Below, piece by piece: positions 1-9,051 of a stretch of 60,783 bases of DNA (the first letter of the stretch is position 1; every line of letters begins with the position of its first letter). Position numbers and translations under genes: made by a program. This stretch comes from an uncultured Bacteroidia bacterium (GTDB lineage Bacteria > Bacteroidota > Bacteroidia > Bacteroidales > F082): assembly GCA_902767725.1 (NCBI GenBank), contig CACXIM010000011.1, forward strand, positions 1 through 60,783, written 5' to 3'. Below the pieces are notes generated by a model. That model did no database searches. It saw only the letters and a program-made list of their open reading frames with translations, and was not told the origin of the DNA.

Positions 1-93
1 GACACAAGGAACCATCTCGGCTTGACGCAAAGCCTTAGTATCCTTTTTCCCTACGTTCTCGCGAAGAGAACCGCTCAATGATACAGTTTTCAT
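1..93 (-). CDS. rplY: 50S ribosomal protein L25 (N-terminal fragment)
   Basis: Only the first 31 codons lie in the window; the gene runs off the left edge. The visible start reads MKTVSLSGSLRENVGKKD followed by a basic stretch, which matches the N-terminus of Bacteroidota L25/Ctc proteins. L25 binds 5S rRNA in the large ribosomal subunit. The gene follows prs on the same strand with an 85-base gap, and prs-rplY (then usually pth) is a common order in this phylum. No Shine-Dalgarno sequence precedes the ATG, which is normal for the group. Identification rests on a short stretch but a characteristic one. Confidence 0.85.
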   Translation of the reverse strand, partial: MKTVSLSGSLRENVGKKDTKALRQAEMVPCV

Positions 94-140
94 TGTGTTT
101 GAATGTTTAATTGTTTGTAATTTAATTGTTTATTGTTGTT

Positions 141-168
141 GTAGAGAAGCAAAATTTTGCGTCTCTAC
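141..168. repeat. Dispersed 28-bp palindrome, GTAGAGAC family
   Basis: A near-perfect inverted repeat begins gtagaga and ends tctctac around an AAAATTTT centre, lying between prs and rplY. It belongs to the same family as the palindromes at 22224, 22299 and 32975, with related copies at 14262 and 19185. In the prs-rplY transcript it would form a hairpin between the two genes. Confidence 0.8.
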
Positions 169-178
169 GGGTTTTACG

Positions 179-1114
179 TTATTTAAATAATGAACTGATG
201 GATTCGTAGGATTCCACGCGGTGGATGACGTCGGCAAACAAAGGTGCAGAACTGACCACACGGATTTTCTTGGAGGCGTTGGCGGGCAGCGGGATTGTGT
301 CGGTAACCACCACTTCGCTGAATACCGAGTTGTCGAGGCGTTCCATAGCGGGACCGCTACACACAGCGTGGGTGGCGAAGGCGCGAACGCTCTTGGCGCC
401 GTTGTCCATCATCACCTGACCAGCTTTCACGATGGTGCCAGCCGTGTCGATGATATCGTCGAGGATGATGACATTCTTGTCCTTCACATCGCCGATGAGG
501 GTCATGCTCTCCACCACGTTGGCACGTGCACGTTGTTTGTGGCACACAGCCAGGTCACAACCCAAACGTTTGGCATAGGCCGAGGCGCGCTTGGAGGCAC
601 CCAGGTCAGGAGCAGCAATCAGCAAGTTGTCGATGTTCATCTTCTGGATATGGTCGATGAAGATGCTGGAGGCATACAAGGCATCCATCGGGATATCGAA
701 GAAGCCTTGGATCTGGTCGGCGTGAAGATCCATCGTGATGATGCGGTCCACATGGGCGGCGGTCAGCATGTTGGCCACCAACTTGGAACCGATGCTCACG
801 CGGGGTTGGTCCTTACGGTCCTGACGGGCCCATCCGAAATAGGGTATCACAGCGATGACCTTGTGCGCCGAGGCACGCTTGGCGGCATCGATCATGAGCA
901 AAAGCTCCATCAGGTTGTCGGTGGAAGGCATGGTGGACTGCACGATGAACACGTGATGACCACGGATGCTCTCTTCGTATGAAGGTTGGAACTCGCCATC
1001 GGAGAAGACGACGACCTGTGATTTACCTAGTTGAGTACCATAGGCTTCGGCAATCTTAGTGCCTAATTCCTTCGTGGCCCTACCGGCGAAAATGGAAACG
1101 AATTTGCCTGACAT
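179..1114 (-). CDS. prs: Ribose-phosphate pyrophosphokinase
   Basis: This cytoplasmic enzyme makes PRPP from ribose 5-phosphate and ATP, the shared precursor of purines, pyrimidines, histidine and NAD. The 311-residue length is that of class I PRPP synthetases. The N-terminal region carries VFSDGEFQPSYEESIRG, the middle has the WARQDRKDQPR catalytic loop with its Arg-rich segment, MDLHADQIQGFF follows, and the PRPP-binding loop reads VIILDDIIDTAGT. The start at MSGKFVSIFAG fits the family. The gene has its own promoter at 1147-1176 and is followed on the same strand by rplY, so the two are probably cotranscribed. Confidence 0.97.
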   Translation of the reverse strand: MSGKFVSIFAGRATKELGTKIAEAYGTQLGKSQVVVFSDGEFQPSYEESIRGHHVFIVQSTMPSTDNLMELLLMIDAAKRASAHKVIAVIPYFGWARQDRKDQPRVSIGSKLVANMLTAAHVDRIITMDLHADQIQGFFDIPMDALYASSIFIDHIQKMNIDNLLIAAPDLGASKRASAYAKRLGCDLAVCHKQRARANVVESMTLIGDVKDKNVIILDDIIDTAGTIVKAGQVMMDNGAKSVRAFATHAVCSGPAMERLDNSVFSEVVVTDTIPLPANASKKIRVVSSAPLFADVIHRVESYESISSLFK

Positions 1115-1146
1115 TTGGAAGGATTTTACGTTGTTTTAACGGGCTG

Positions 1147-1176
1147 CAAAATTAGGGATTTTATTCGTGCGAACAA
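1147..1176 (-). promoter_or_regulatory. Bacteroidota-type promoter of prs
   Basis: On the minus strand a TTG (1174-1176) is followed after 19 bases by TAATTTTG (1154-1147), matching the phylum consensus TTTG-N19-TAnnTTTG. It ends 32 bases before the prs start codon. Confidence 0.7.
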
Positions 1177-1205
1177 GACAAAAACAGAAATTTTTCTCAA
1201 CTTGC

Positions 1206-1235
1206 TTGCAGTGAATGAAATTTTCTGTATTTTTG
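1206..1235 (+). promoter_or_regulatory. Promoter of tRNA-Leu
   Basis: TTG (1206-1208), a 19-base spacer and TATTTTTG (1228-1235) form a good Bacteroidota promoter 28 bases before the tRNA-Leu gene. Confidence 0.7.
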
Positions 1236-1263
1236 CAGCCGCGTTTGACGCGATGAAGCACAT

Positions 1264-1345
1264 GCCGAAGTGGCGGAATCGGTAGACGCGTCGGTCTCAA
1301 AAACCGATGAGGTAACACTCGTGCCTTCGATCCCGGCCTTCGGTA
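1264..1345 (+). tRNA. tRNA-Leu (anticodon CAA) with an incomplete T arm
   Basis: The acceptor stem GCCGAAG pairs with CTTCGGT. The D arm, the anticodon stem TCGGT/ACCGA with loop CTCAAAA (anticodon CAA, reading UUG), and a long class II variable arm are all present. The T arm reads GCC-TTCGATC-CCGGC. Its 3' side CCGGC needs GCCGG on the 5' side, but only GCC is there, so two G residues just before the TTCGATC loop appear to be missing (near 1325). No CCA is encoded. Identity is certain; whether this copy is functional, or the gap is a sequence error, is not. Confidence 0.85.
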
Positions 1346-1348
1346 CGC

Positions 1349-1384
1349 AAAACCCCTCTTAATCGCTTGATTTTGAGGGGTTTT
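1349..1384. terminator. Bidirectional terminator between tRNA-Leu and glmS
   Basis: AAAACCCCTC (1349-1358) pairs with GAGGGGTTTT (1375-1384), flanked by A-runs and T-runs on the two sides. It can end the plus-strand tRNA-Leu transcript and the minus-strand glmS transcript. Confidence 0.8.
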
Positions 1385-1422
1385 TGTTTTAACCAAGGCG
1401 TAATAAAAGGTGCAAAAAGCAT

Positions 1423-3267
1423 TTATTCCACCGTGACCGACTTGGCCAGGTTGCGGGGTTGGTCAACATTGCAGCCTCGCATCACGGCGATATGGTAGGC
1501 CAATATTTGCAAAGGCACCGTAGCCAACAAAGGCGAATAGAGACATTCCGTCTCGGGAATCTCGATGACATAGTCGGCCATCTTGCGAGCCAGCACGTCC
1601 TTCTCGCTCACCACAGCGATAATCTTGCCGTTGCGCGCTTTCACTTCTTGAATGTTACTGATCACCTTTTCGTAAGTGCTATGGTTGGTGGCGATGAACA
1701 CCACGGGCATATCCTTGTCAATCAATGCGATAGGGCCATGCTTCATTTCAGCAGCAGGATAGCCTTCGGCGTGGATATAGGAGATTTCCTTTAGCTTCAA
1801 GGCACCTTCCAAAGCCACGGGATAGTTCTGTAAACGTCCGAGATACAGCATGTTGTGCACATCCTTGTATCTTTCGGCGATGTCCTTCACATGACCGCTG
1901 TGGTCGAGGGTCCATTGTATCTTTTCGGGAATGCGGTCAAGTTCTTGGATAAATTTAAGACGTTCCTCGTCCTTCATTGAGCCTTTCAGCTCAGCGAGAC
2001 GCAAAGCCAGCATGGCCATCACGGTCACCTGTGAGGTAAAAGCCTTGGTGGAGGCTACGCCGATTTCGGGACCGGCATGGGTATAGATACCTGCATCCGT
2101 GGCCCTTGAGATGGACGATCCGATGACATTGCAGATACCCAAAACCACGGCACCTTTTTCTTTTGCCAGCTGGATAGCTGCCAGAGTATCAGCAGTTTCG
2201 CCAGACTGCGACACCGCAATCACCACATCATGCGGCGTGACCACTGGATCGCGATAACGGAACTCAGAGGCATACTCCACTTTGACACGGATTTTTGCCA
2301 ATTTCTCGATGAGGTAGCTACCCACGAGACTGGCATGCCACGAGGTGCCGCATGCCACAAAAACGATGTTGTCGGCATAAAGTAACTGTTTCTCATACTG
2401 CTGGATACCGCCCAAACGCACTGTATTAGCTTCGGGATGTAAGCGACCACGCATGGTGTCGCGTACGATGGTCGGCTGTTCGTAGATCTCCTTCATCATA
2501 AAGTGATCGAAGCCTGCCTTCTCGATGCTGTCAAGGTTGAGCTTCAGTTCCTGCACGTAAGGCATGGCCTCAACGTCCTGGATGGTCTTGATGTGCAGGT
2601 CTTCGCCCAATTTGATTCTCGCAACCTGCTCATCTTCAAGGTATACCACTTTCTGTGTACGACCCACAATGGGTGTGGCATCAGAAGCAATGTAGTATTC
2701 GCCCTCGCCGATTCCTATGACCATAGGGCTACCTTTTCTGGCGGCAATCAGCTGGTCGGGATGGCCTTTCTCCACGATAGCGATGGCGTAAGCACCCACC
2801 ACATGGTTCAAGGCAATACGCACGGCTTCGAAAAGGTCGACATGCTCGCTGAGTTGCACGTCTTCGATAAGGTTGGTAAGTACCTCCGTGTCGGTCGACG
2901 ACTTAAAGGTAAATCCACGTTTTTCCAATTCCTTACGCAGACTGAGGTAGTTTTCGATGATGCCATTATGAATCAGGGCGAGGTTGCCCGACTGCGAACG
3001 ATGCGGGTGGGCATTTACTTCATTGGGCTCGCCATGGGTGGCCCAACGGGTGTGCGCGATGCCGATATGCCCGCTGACATCCTTGGAAGCAGCAAAGGCC
3101 TCCAAATCGGAGACCTTACCTTTAGCTTTATAGACATTAAGTTCGTTGTTTTCGTTGAGCAGAGCCACTCCAGCGCTGTCGTAACCACGATATTCGAGGC
3201 GCTTCAAGCCCTCAATAAGGATAGGATAGGCCTCTTGTTGGCCTACGTAAGCAACTATTCCACACAT
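1423..3267 (-). CDS. glmS: Glutamine--fructose-6-phosphate aminotransferase (isomerizing)
   Basis: GlmS makes glucosamine 6-phosphate from fructose 6-phosphate and glutamine, the entry step to peptidoglycan and LPS amino sugars. The start MCGIVAYVG places the glutaminase nucleophile at Cys2. The N-terminal glutaminase domain (about residues 1-230) has HTRWATHG and HNGIIENY. Two SIS sugar-isomerase domains follow, with SQSGETADT near residue 350, and the C-terminus ends in PRNLAKSVTVE, the usual isomerase tail. The 614-residue length is typical. It is a single-gene unit between its own promoter (3290-3320) and the terminator at 1349-1384. No glmS ribozyme is visible upstream. Confidence 0.97.
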   Translation of the reverse strand: MCGIVAYVGQQEAYPILIEGLKRLEYRGYDSAGVALLNENNELNVYKAKGKVSDLEAFAASKDVSGHIGIAHTRWATHGEPNEVNAHPHRSQSGNLALIHNGIIENYLSLRKELEKRGFTFKSSTDTEVLTNLIEDVQLSEHVDLFEAVRIALNHVVGAYAIAIVEKGHPDQLIAARKGSPMVIGIGEGEYYIASDATPIVGRTQKVVYLEDEQVARIKLGEDLHIKTIQDVEAMPYVQELKLNLDSIEKAGFDHFMMKEIYEQPTIVRDTMRGRLHPEANTVRLGGIQQYEKQLLYADNIVFVACGTSWHASLVGSYLIEKLAKIRVKVEYASEFRYRDPVVTPHDVVIAVSQSGETADTLAAIQLAKEKGAVVLGICNVIGSSISRATDAGIYTHAGPEIGVASTKAFTSQVTVMAMLALRLAELKGSMKDEERLKFIQELDRIPEKIQWTLDHSGHVKDIAERYKDVHNMLYLGRLQNYPVALEGALKLKEISYIHAEGYPAAEMKHGPIALIDKDMPVVFIATNHSTYEKVISNIQEVKARNGKIIAVVSEKDVLARKMADYVIEIPETECLYSPLLATVPLQILAYHIAVMRGCNVDQPRNLAKSVTVE

Positions 3268-3289
3268 ATTTGTGTTGTTTTAAAAGGCG

Positions 3290-3320
3290 CAAAAATAGTG
3301 GATTGAAAAAAACGATGCAA
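3290..3320 (-). promoter_or_regulatory. Promoter of glmS
   Basis: On the minus strand TTG (3320-3318) and, after 20 bases, TATTTTTG (3297-3290) lie 23 bases before the glmS ATG. The short leader leaves no room for a ribozyme. Confidence 0.7.
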
Positions 3321-3334
3321 GATTTTTTTTGTTT

Positions 3335-3925
3335 TTATTCAAATAGTCCCTTCACATCGGGAGCTTTCTCGGCACCTTGGGAAGCCTCGAAATATGGTTT
3401 CTGATGGAAGCCGAACAGCTTGGCAATAAGATTGGTGGGGAACATGCGAATGAAGGTATTGTAGTCCTGCACCGCTTCGTTGAACTGCCTACGTGCGTTG
3501 GCAATGCTGTTTTCACAGCCTTCGAGTTGCGACTGCAAGTCTAGGTAGTTCTGGTTGGCCTTCAAGTCAGGATACTGCTCTACGGTGACCAACAAACGAG
3601 ACAATGCGCCCGACATTTCGTCTTGGGCGGCCTGGAAAGCCTTCAAATTCTCTTCGGTGAGGTTTTCGGCATCGAGGGTGACTTGTGTGGCTTTAGCACG
3701 GGCTTCCACCACGGCGGTCAGTGTGCCGGATTCATACTCGGCATAATTCTTCACAGTGGCGACCAGATTGGGAATCAGATCGGCACGTTTTTGGTAAGCC
3801 GTCTGCAGATTACCCACCGCTGCTGAAACTGCTTCTTCCTTGGAAACCATGGTGTTATAGCCACAAGAGGAAAAACACATGGCCATGAACAAAGCCGCAA
3901 TGGCAATAATGACAATTTTCTTCAT
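3335..3925 (-). CDS. LemA family lipoprotein
   Basis: The 196-residue product starts at MKKIVIIAIAALFMAMCF, a short signal sequence ending in a lipobox-like FSSC, so it is probably a lipoprotein; the upstream in-frame ATG at 4015 would add a non-signal extension. The rest is the helical LemA fold, with YQKRADLIPNLVATVKNYA and the typical NTFIRMFPTNLIAKLFGF segment near the C-terminus. LemA proteins are small membrane-associated helical bundles of unclear function. It is transcribed alone from a TACCTTTG box at 3980-3973. The usual TPM-domain partner is absent here. Confidence 0.9.
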   Translation of the reverse strand: MKKIVIIAIAALFMAMCFSSCGYNTMVSKEEAVSAAVGNLQTAYQKRADLIPNLVATVKNYAEYESGTLTAVVEARAKATQVTLDAENLTEENLKAFQAAQDEMSGALSRLLVTVEQYPDLKANQNYLDLQSQLEGCENSIANARRQFNEAVQDYNTFIRMFPTNLIAKLFGFHQKPYFEASQGAEKAPDVKGLFE

Positions 3926-3972
3926 AATTATAGGATTTAGGATTAATTCATCAGCTTCATTAAATTCGGCCA

Positions 3973-3980
3973 CAAAGGTA
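3973..3980 (-). promoter_or_regulatory. -7 box of the lemA promoter
   Basis: TACCTTTG on the minus strand, 47 bases before the LemA start chosen here. It lies between that ATG and the longer in-frame ATG at 4015, which supports the shorter start. No clear -33 TTG is seen. Confidence 0.5.
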
Positions 3981-3993
3981 AACATATTTTTCG

Positions 3994-4001
3994 TATTTTT
4001 G
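3994..4001 (+). promoter_or_regulatory. -7 box of the ricT-gldH-pbp1A-obgE promoter
   Basis: TATTTTTG lies 35 bases before ricT, divergent from the lemA box. It is the likely start of the plus-strand operon 4037-9636. Confidence 0.55.
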
Positions 4002-4036
4002 CGTTTTATATACACTTACAAATTTGGATTTGACAA

Positions 4037-5155
4037 ATGATTGATAATCAACATAAAAACACTGACAACAACATTGAGAGACAATTAATTAATAGAGGTT
4101 GTCGGTTAGAAGAGACCTATACTACCGGCCAGCGCGTGCTTTCGTGCGGCCGCTGCAAGCTCAGCCAGTTTGATTGGTTGAAAGACTATGAAAACCAAGA
4201 GATTACTGGTAATGTATGTTTGGCTGAGGTGCGTTTCAAAAACGACCGCAAGGACTATTTCACTTATGCCGAGGATTTGGAACTGGAGGTGGGCGAATTA
4301 GTGGCTGTGGAGACTGCCATTGGACACGACATCGGCATTGTCACCCTCTTGGGCGAAATTGTGAAGCATCAGTTGAAGCGCAAGAAATATCGCACGCCGA
4401 TTGACGAGCTGAAGAAAATCTATCGTCGGGCACGTCCCAACGACGTAGAGAAGTGGCTTTCCGCCATCAAATTGGAGGACAGCACTTTGGCACGCACCCG
4501 CACTATCGCTGAGAACCTCGGATTGGAGATGAAACTCAACGACGTGGAATACCAGGGTGACAAGACCAAGGCTATCTTCTATTACACTGCTGACGGGCGT
4601 GTCGACTTCCGTGAACTCATCAAGAAACTGGCCGAGGAGTTCCACATCAGGATCGAAATGCGACAGATTGGTGTGCGTCAGGAATCGGCCAAATTGGGCG
4701 GTATAGGTTCCTGTGGTCGCGAATTATGCTGTGCCTCATGGATTTGCGACTTCCAGTCGGTGACGACAGGTGTGGCCCGTGTGCAGCAGCTCTCGCCCAA
4801 CCCTCAGAAGCTGGCGGGGCAATGCGGCAAGCTGAAATGCTGCCTCAACTATGAATACGAAGCCTACGTTGAGGCGTTGAAAGCCTTCTCTGACCCCAAC
4901 ATCGTGCTGCACTTTGAGAGTGGCGACGCCGTACACCAAAAAAACGATGTCTTCAAAGGCATCATGTGGTATTCCTACACCACCGACAAGAGCAACATCA
5001 TGGCCATCCCCGTCGACAAAGTGAAGGACATCATCGCCATGAATAAAAAAGGACAGAAACCCAAGAAACTGGAGGACTTTGCCGTCACGCAGGAAGCCCA
5101 CACCAATACCAACGAAGGCTATGGCGAGGCAGACCTTAAAAAGATGAGTGATTAA
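4037..5155 (+). CDS. ricT: PSP1 domain protein, RicT-like
   Basis: A 372-residue cytoplasmic protein with the PSP1 C-terminal domain. Conserved cysteine clusters GSCGRELCCASW (about residue 218) and GQCGKLKCCLNYEY (about residue 258) match the Fe-S-binding cysteines of the RicA/RicF/RicT (YaaT) complex, which in Bacillus influences RNase Y-dependent RNA maturation. Its role in Bacteroidota is not established. It lies directly before gldH (2-base gap) and pbp1A, an arrangement repeatedly seen in this phylum. An N-terminal extension of about 45 residues has a further cysteine pair (SCGRC). Confidence 0.9.
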   Translation: MIDNQHKNTDNNIERQLINRGCRLEETYTTGQRVLSCGRCKLSQFDWLKDYENQEITGNVCLAEVRFKNDRKDYFTYAEDLELEVGELVAVETAIGHDIGIVTLLGEIVKHQLKRKKYRTPIDELKKIYRRARPNDVEKWLSAIKLEDSTLARTRTIAENLGLEMKLNDVEYQGDKTKAIFYYTADGRVDFRELIKKLAEEFHIRIEMRQIGVRQESAKLGGIGSCGRELCCASWICDFQSVTTGVARVQQLSPNPQKLAGQCGKLKCCLNYEYEAYVEALKAFSDPNIVLHFESGDAVHQKNDVFKGIMWYSYTTDKSNIMAIPVDKVKDIIAMNKKGQKPKKLEDFAVTQEAHTNTNEGYGEADLKKMSD

Positions 5156-5157
5156 TC

Positions 5158-5763
5158 ATGAGACCACTTATGAAAAACAACATAACCCACACAAGAAAGC
5201 CTCATGGCGGAGGAACCGTCATTCCGCACAGGCGGAACGCCATCTCCCGAACCAAAGGACAATTCCTTCTGCTCGGGAGATTGCGGGTCGCCTCATTCCG
5301 CAGAGGTGGAACCGCAATGACGGCGTTTCTGTTCGTTCTTTTGTTTCTTTCGGCCTGTTCAAACGACTCATTCGACAAGCGTATTGTCATTCCTGAAGCC
5401 GAGTGGAAGCAGGAAAACCATGTGGCATTCGATGTCGACATCAACGACACCATTAGCCCCTACGAGTTCGGCATCGGGTTGCGTCATCTGGAGAACTATC
5501 GTTATAGCAATCTCTTTGTGTTCCTCCACACAACCATGCCCAACGGTAACCACACCCACGACACCATCGAATGCACCCTGGCCACGCCCGAAGGTAAATG
5601 GATTGGCAAGAGTAGTGGTAGCATGCGCGACCTGACGGTGCCGCTCAATGAGAATCTCCTCTTCCCCCTTTCGGGAACCTACCATTTCGAAATCGAACAA
5701 GCCATGCGCGAACCCGTGTTGAAAGGCATCTCCGACATCGGGCTTTACGTCGAAAAACAATAA
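5158..5763 (+). CDS. gldH: Gliding motility lipoprotein GldH, signal peptide interrupted by a repeat
   Basis: The mature part (VIPEAEWKQENHVAFDVDI, then FVFLHTTMPNGNHTHDT, and a C-terminal FEIEQAMREP with GISDIGLYVEK) matches GldH, a lipoprotein tied to gliding and T9SS function in Bacteroidota. The hydrophobic core FLFVLLFLSAC ends in a lipobox cysteine. Codons 14-56 derive from a 129-bp repeat (5198-5326), so the basic n-region MKNNITHTRK is split from the hydrophobic core by about 45 foreign residues. Starts are possible at 5158, 5170 (MKNN) or 5317, inside the repeat, which gives a signal peptide with no positive charge. The start is therefore uncertain, while the family call is firm. Confidence 0.85.
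   Translation: MRPLMKNNITHTRKPHGGGTVIPHRRNAISRTKGQFLLLGRLRVASFRRGGTAMTAFLFVLLFLSACSNDSFDKRIVIPEAEWKQENHVAFDVDINDTISPYEFGIGLRHLENYRYSNLFVFLHTTMPNGNHTHDTIECTLATPEGKWIGKSSGSMRDLTVPLNENLLFPLSGTYHFEIEQAMREPVLKGISDIGLYVEKQ
5198..5326. repeat. Mobile palindromic element, copy 1 (inside gldH)
   Basis: It begins AGCCTCATGGCGGAGG and ends near CCGCAATGACGGC. Inside is ATCTCCCGA pairing with TCGGGAGAT, followed by GATTGCGGGTC and CCTCATTCCGCA. The same start, the GGAGATTGCGGGTC core and the CATTCCGCA segment recur in the intergenic copy at 17569-17677, with different loop sequences. It looks like a small non-autonomous element or REP-type unit. Confidence 0.75.
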
Positions 5764-5767
5764 TACC

Positions 5768-8017
5768 ATGAACAATAAAAAGAAAACTGGATCAACCCCA
5801 TCACATGCCATCAGGAACCTGTGGATCATTTTCGGGTCGCTGTTACTGCTCGTCATCCTTTTCTTCATCGGCGTCGCCACTGGCGTCTTCGGCACCATGC
5901 CCACCTTCGAGGAACTGGAAAACCCAAGAACTAATCTGGCCACTGAAATCTATTCGGCTGACGGCAAGATTTTGGGTACTTATTATGTGGAAAACCGCAG
6001 TAATGTGCGCTATGCCGAACTCTCGCATTATATGCCTGAAGCCCTTATCAGCATTGAGGACGAACGCTTCACCGAACACTCGGGCATCGACACAAAAGCC
6101 TTGTTCCGTGTGGCATACGGCGTGTTGACGGGCAACAAGAAAGGTGGCGGATCGACCATCACGCAACAGTTGGCCAAAAACCTCTTCCCACGTGGAGAAA
6201 ACCTCAGCGCACCAAAACTCGTGCTGCGTAAGTTCCAGGAATGGATCACGGCCACTAAGTTGGAGCACAACTACTCCAAGGAAGAAATCGTGGCCATGTA
6301 TTTGAACACCGTCGCTTACGGTCACAACGCTTTCGGCATCCGATCGGCAGCCAACACTTTCTTCGACAAGAAACCTAGCGAGATGACTATCGAAGAATGC
6401 GCCTTGATGGCAGGTGTAGTCAATGCTCCAACGCGTTACAGCCCGATACGTAACCCCGAACGTTCCTTGGAACGCCGTAACTTGGTGCTCAAAAAGATGA
6501 CCGAAAATGGTTACCTCACCCAAGCCGAATACGACTCCGTCTCGCAAATCCCGTTGGACATGTCGCATTTTAGCATCAAAGACCACAACACAGGACAAGC
6601 CACTTATTTCCGTGAATATCTTAGAGGCGAGCTGATGAATTGGGCTAAAAACAACACCCATGCCGATGGGACCCATTACAACATCTACACTGACGGCTTG
6701 CGCATCTACACCACCATCGACTCACGCATGCAAAGCTATGCCGAAGACGCCGTCAAGGAGATTCTGGGTAAAGATTTGCAACCTCTGTTCTTCAAGCACT
6801 GGAAAGGCGTGAAAAACGCACCTTTCTCCAACCTCACCCCCGACCAAATCGACGCGCGCCTTGAATCGGCGATGAAACAGTCGGACCGCTATCGCTCGCT
6901 CGTGAATGAAGGTATGCCATACGACTCCATCAAAGCAGAATTTGAGCGTCCGGTGCACATGACCGTATTCTCATGGAAAGGTCCCATCGACACAGTGATG
7001 TCGCCCATGGATTCCATCCGTTATTACAAATGGTTCCTGCAAGCTGGCCTCGTCTCCATTGAGACGCACACGGGGCATGTGAAAGCATACGTAGGTGGAT
7101 TGGATTTCCGTTTCTTCAAGTATGACCATGTTACGCAGGCACGCCGTCAGGTGGGCTCCACCTTCAAGCCTTTCCTATATTCATACGCCATGGGTGACAG
7201 CGAATTCACGCCTTGCACCAAGATTCCCAACATCCCCTACACCATCGAAGTCTCCAAAGGGCGTTTTTGGTCGCCAAGCAACGGCGGTGGCGGTGGCGGC
7301 GAAATTACCTTAAAGAGCGCCTTGGCACAATCCAACAACTGGATCTCGGCCTATCTAATGAACCACTACGGCCCAGAGGCCATCATCACCCACGTTCGCC
7401 GTTTGGGTGTGGAGTCACCCATCGAAGCCGTTCCTTCCATCTGTCTGGGTGCCTGCGACTTGAAACTGATTGAAATGGTCGGCGCCATGAGCACCTTTGC
7501 CAACCAAGGAGTCCACGTCAAGCCCGTGTTTATCACCCGCATCGAAGACAAGAATGGTAATGTCATCTACCGCAACACACCTGAAGAGAACGAGGCCATG
7601 AGTGAACTCGCTGCCTACAAGACAGTGGAATTGATGAAAGGCGTGGTGCAAAGCGGTACCGGTACTCGCTTACGCACAAAATTCGGTTTCAAAAACCCCA
7701 TCGCGGGCAAGACAGGAACCACACAAAGAAACAGCGACGGTTGGTTTATGGGCATCACTCCCGACCTGACCACAGGCGTGTGGGTGGGCGCTGACGACCG
7801 TAATGTGCACTTCCGCTCTACAGCATTAGGACAAGGTGCGCGTACCGCATTGCCCATATGGGGTACCTATATGCAGAAAGTGTATGCCGACAAGAGCCTA
7901 AATATAAGCCAAGGCGACTTCACCAAACCTTATGCCCCTGGGGTCGACTTGGACTTCAACTGTTACCGTTATGACGAGGAAGACTGGGATGGTATTGAAT
8001 ATATCGATGAGTTTTAA
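5768..8017 (+). CDS. Penicillin-binding protein 1A (transglycosylase/transpeptidase)
   Basis: A bifunctional class A PBP that polymerises and cross-links peptidoglycan outside the inner membrane. One N-terminal membrane helix (about residues 18-40) anchors it. The GT51 glycosyltransferase domain carries [12 protein letters not shown] and [18 protein letters not shown]. The transpeptidase domain has the nucleophile motif STFKPF (SxxK), the SNN motif (SxN) and KTGTT (KTG). The 749-residue length is normal. It starts 4 bases after gldH and is followed closely by obgE, so it belongs to the same operon. Confidence 0.95.
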   Translation: MNNKKKTGSTPSHAIRNLWIIFGSLLLLVILFFIGVATGVFGTMPTFEELENPRTNLATEIYSADGKILGTYYVENRSNVRYAELSHYMPEALISIEDERFTEHSGIDTKALFRVAYGVLTGNKKGGGSTITQQLAKNLFPRGENLSAPKLVLRKFQEWITATKLEHNYSKEEIVAMYLNTVAYGHNAFGIRSAANTFFDKKPSEMTIEECALMAGVVNAPTRYSPIRNPERSLERRNLVLKKMTENGYLTQAEYDSVSQIPLDMSHFSIKDHNTGQATYFREYLRGELMNWAKNNTHADGTHYNIYTDGLRIYTTIDSRMQSYAEDAVKEILGKDLQPLFFKHWKGVKNAPFSNLTPDQIDARLESAMKQSDRYRSLVNEGMPYDSIKAEFERPVHMTVFSWKGPIDTVMSPMDSIRYYKWFLQAGLVSIETHTGHVKAYVGGLDFRFFKYDHVTQARRQVGSTFKPFLYSYAMGDSEFTPCTKIPNIPYTIEVSKGRFWSPSNGGGGGGEITLKSALAQSNNWISAYLMNHYGPEAIITHVRRLGVESPIEAVPSICLGACDLKLIEMVGAMSTFANQGVHVKPVFITRIEDKNGNVIYRNTPEENEAMSELAAYKTVELMKGVVQSGTGTRLRTKFGFKNPIAGKTGTTQRNSDGWFMGITPDLTTGVWVGADDRNVHFRSTALGQGARTALPIWGTYMQKVYADKSLNISQGDFTKPYAPGVDLDFNCYRYDEEDWDGIEYIDEF

Positions 8018-8028
8018 CATCCATAACT

Positions 8029-9039
8029 ATGACATCAAACTTCGTTGATTACGTCAAGATATTCTGCCGCTCGGGCAAGGGCGGTGCGGGGTCGTTGCAC
8101 TTCCGCCGTGAGAAATACATCCCCAAAGGCGGTCCCGATGGCGGTGACGGTGGTCGCGGTGGCAACGTCATCCTGCGTGGCAACGCCCAGCTTTGGACAC
8201 TGCTTCACCTACGTTATACCAAACATATTTTTGCTGGCGACGGCGTGCCTGGCGGCAAAAACCAACTCACGGGTGCCGCTGGCAACGACATCTACATCGA
8301 TGTGCCTTTGGGCACGGTGGCCTACCGTTCGGAAGACCATACCTTGATGGGCGAAATCACCGAAGACAAACAGGAAGTCATCTTGCTGAAAGGTGGTCGC
8401 GGCGGTAAAGGTAATGCCTTCTTCAAGACGGCCACGCTGCAAGCCCCAAAATTTGCCCAACCTGGTGAGCCCAACCAAGAGGAATGGATTACACTGGAGC
8501 TCAAATTGCTGGCAGATGTCGGTCTTGTCGGCTTCCCCAACGCAGGCAAGTCCACTTTACTATCGGTCGTCTCGGCAGCCAAGCCTGAGATTGCCGACTA
8601 CCCCTTCACCACCTTGGTGCCCAACCTCGGCATCGTCAGTTATCGTGGCCATAAGAGCTTCGTCATGGCCGACATACCTGGAATCATCGAAGGTGCCGCC
8701 GAAGGCAAGGGGCTGGGCATCCGATTCCTGCGCCATATCGAGAGAAACTCCACCCTATTGTTCATGGTGCCTGCCAACACCGAAAACGTCAAAGCAGAGT
8801 ACGACATCCTGCTCAACGAGTTGAAGAAATACAACCCCGAGCTGATGGACAAGGACCGCATCCTGGCCATCACCAAGTGTGACCTTGTTGACGACGACAC
8901 CATTAAGGACATCAAGAAACACCTACCTAAGAAAGTGCCGCATGTCTTCATCAGCTCCGTGGCCCAGCAAGGCATCGATGAGCTGAAGGACTTGATTTGG
9001 CTGACGCTGAACAAAAACGACGAGGAGGAAGACTGGTAA
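8029..9039 (+). CDS. obgE: GTPase Obg
   Basis: Obg is a ribosome-associated GTPase needed for late 50S assembly. The glycine-rich N-terminal Obg fold (about residues 1-158) contains [12 protein letters not shown] and [13 protein letters not shown]. The G domain follows with GFPNAGKST (G1), DYPFTT (switch I), DIPGIIEG (G3) and TKCD (G4). At 336 residues it ends after the G domain with an acidic tail and has no C-terminal OCT domain. It is 11 bases after pbp1A. Confidence 0.96.
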   Translation: MTSNFVDYVKIFCRSGKGGAGSLHFRREKYIPKGGPDGGDGGRGGNVILRGNAQLWTLLHLRYTKHIFAGDGVPGGKNQLTGAAGNDIYIDVPLGTVAYRSEDHTLMGEITEDKQEVILLKGGRGGKGNAFFKTATLQAPKFAQPGEPNQEEWITLELKLLADVGLVGFPNAGKSTLLSVVSAAKPEIADYPFTTLVPNLGIVSYRGHKSFVMADIPGIIEGAAEGKGLGIRFLRHIERNSTLLFMVPANTENVKAEYDILLNELKKYNPELMDKDRILAITKCDLVDDDTIKDIKKHLPKKVPHVFISSVAQQGIDELKDLIWLTLNKNDEEEDW

Positions 9040-9051
9040 GCTTTTCTAAAG

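Noticed and set aside
221-982. Long plus-strand open frame opposite prs
   Set aside because: It is a mirror frame of a strongly conserved gene, with low-complexity His/Val/Gly-rich translation. The prs motifs on the minus strand explain the region.
1136-1396. Minus-strand open frame across the tRNA-Leu
   Set aside because: It runs through the tRNA, its terminator and the promoters of both neighbours, and has no family features.
3268-3334. glmS ribozyme
   Set aside because: The glmS leader between promoter and ATG is only about 20 bases, and no ribozyme core is present.
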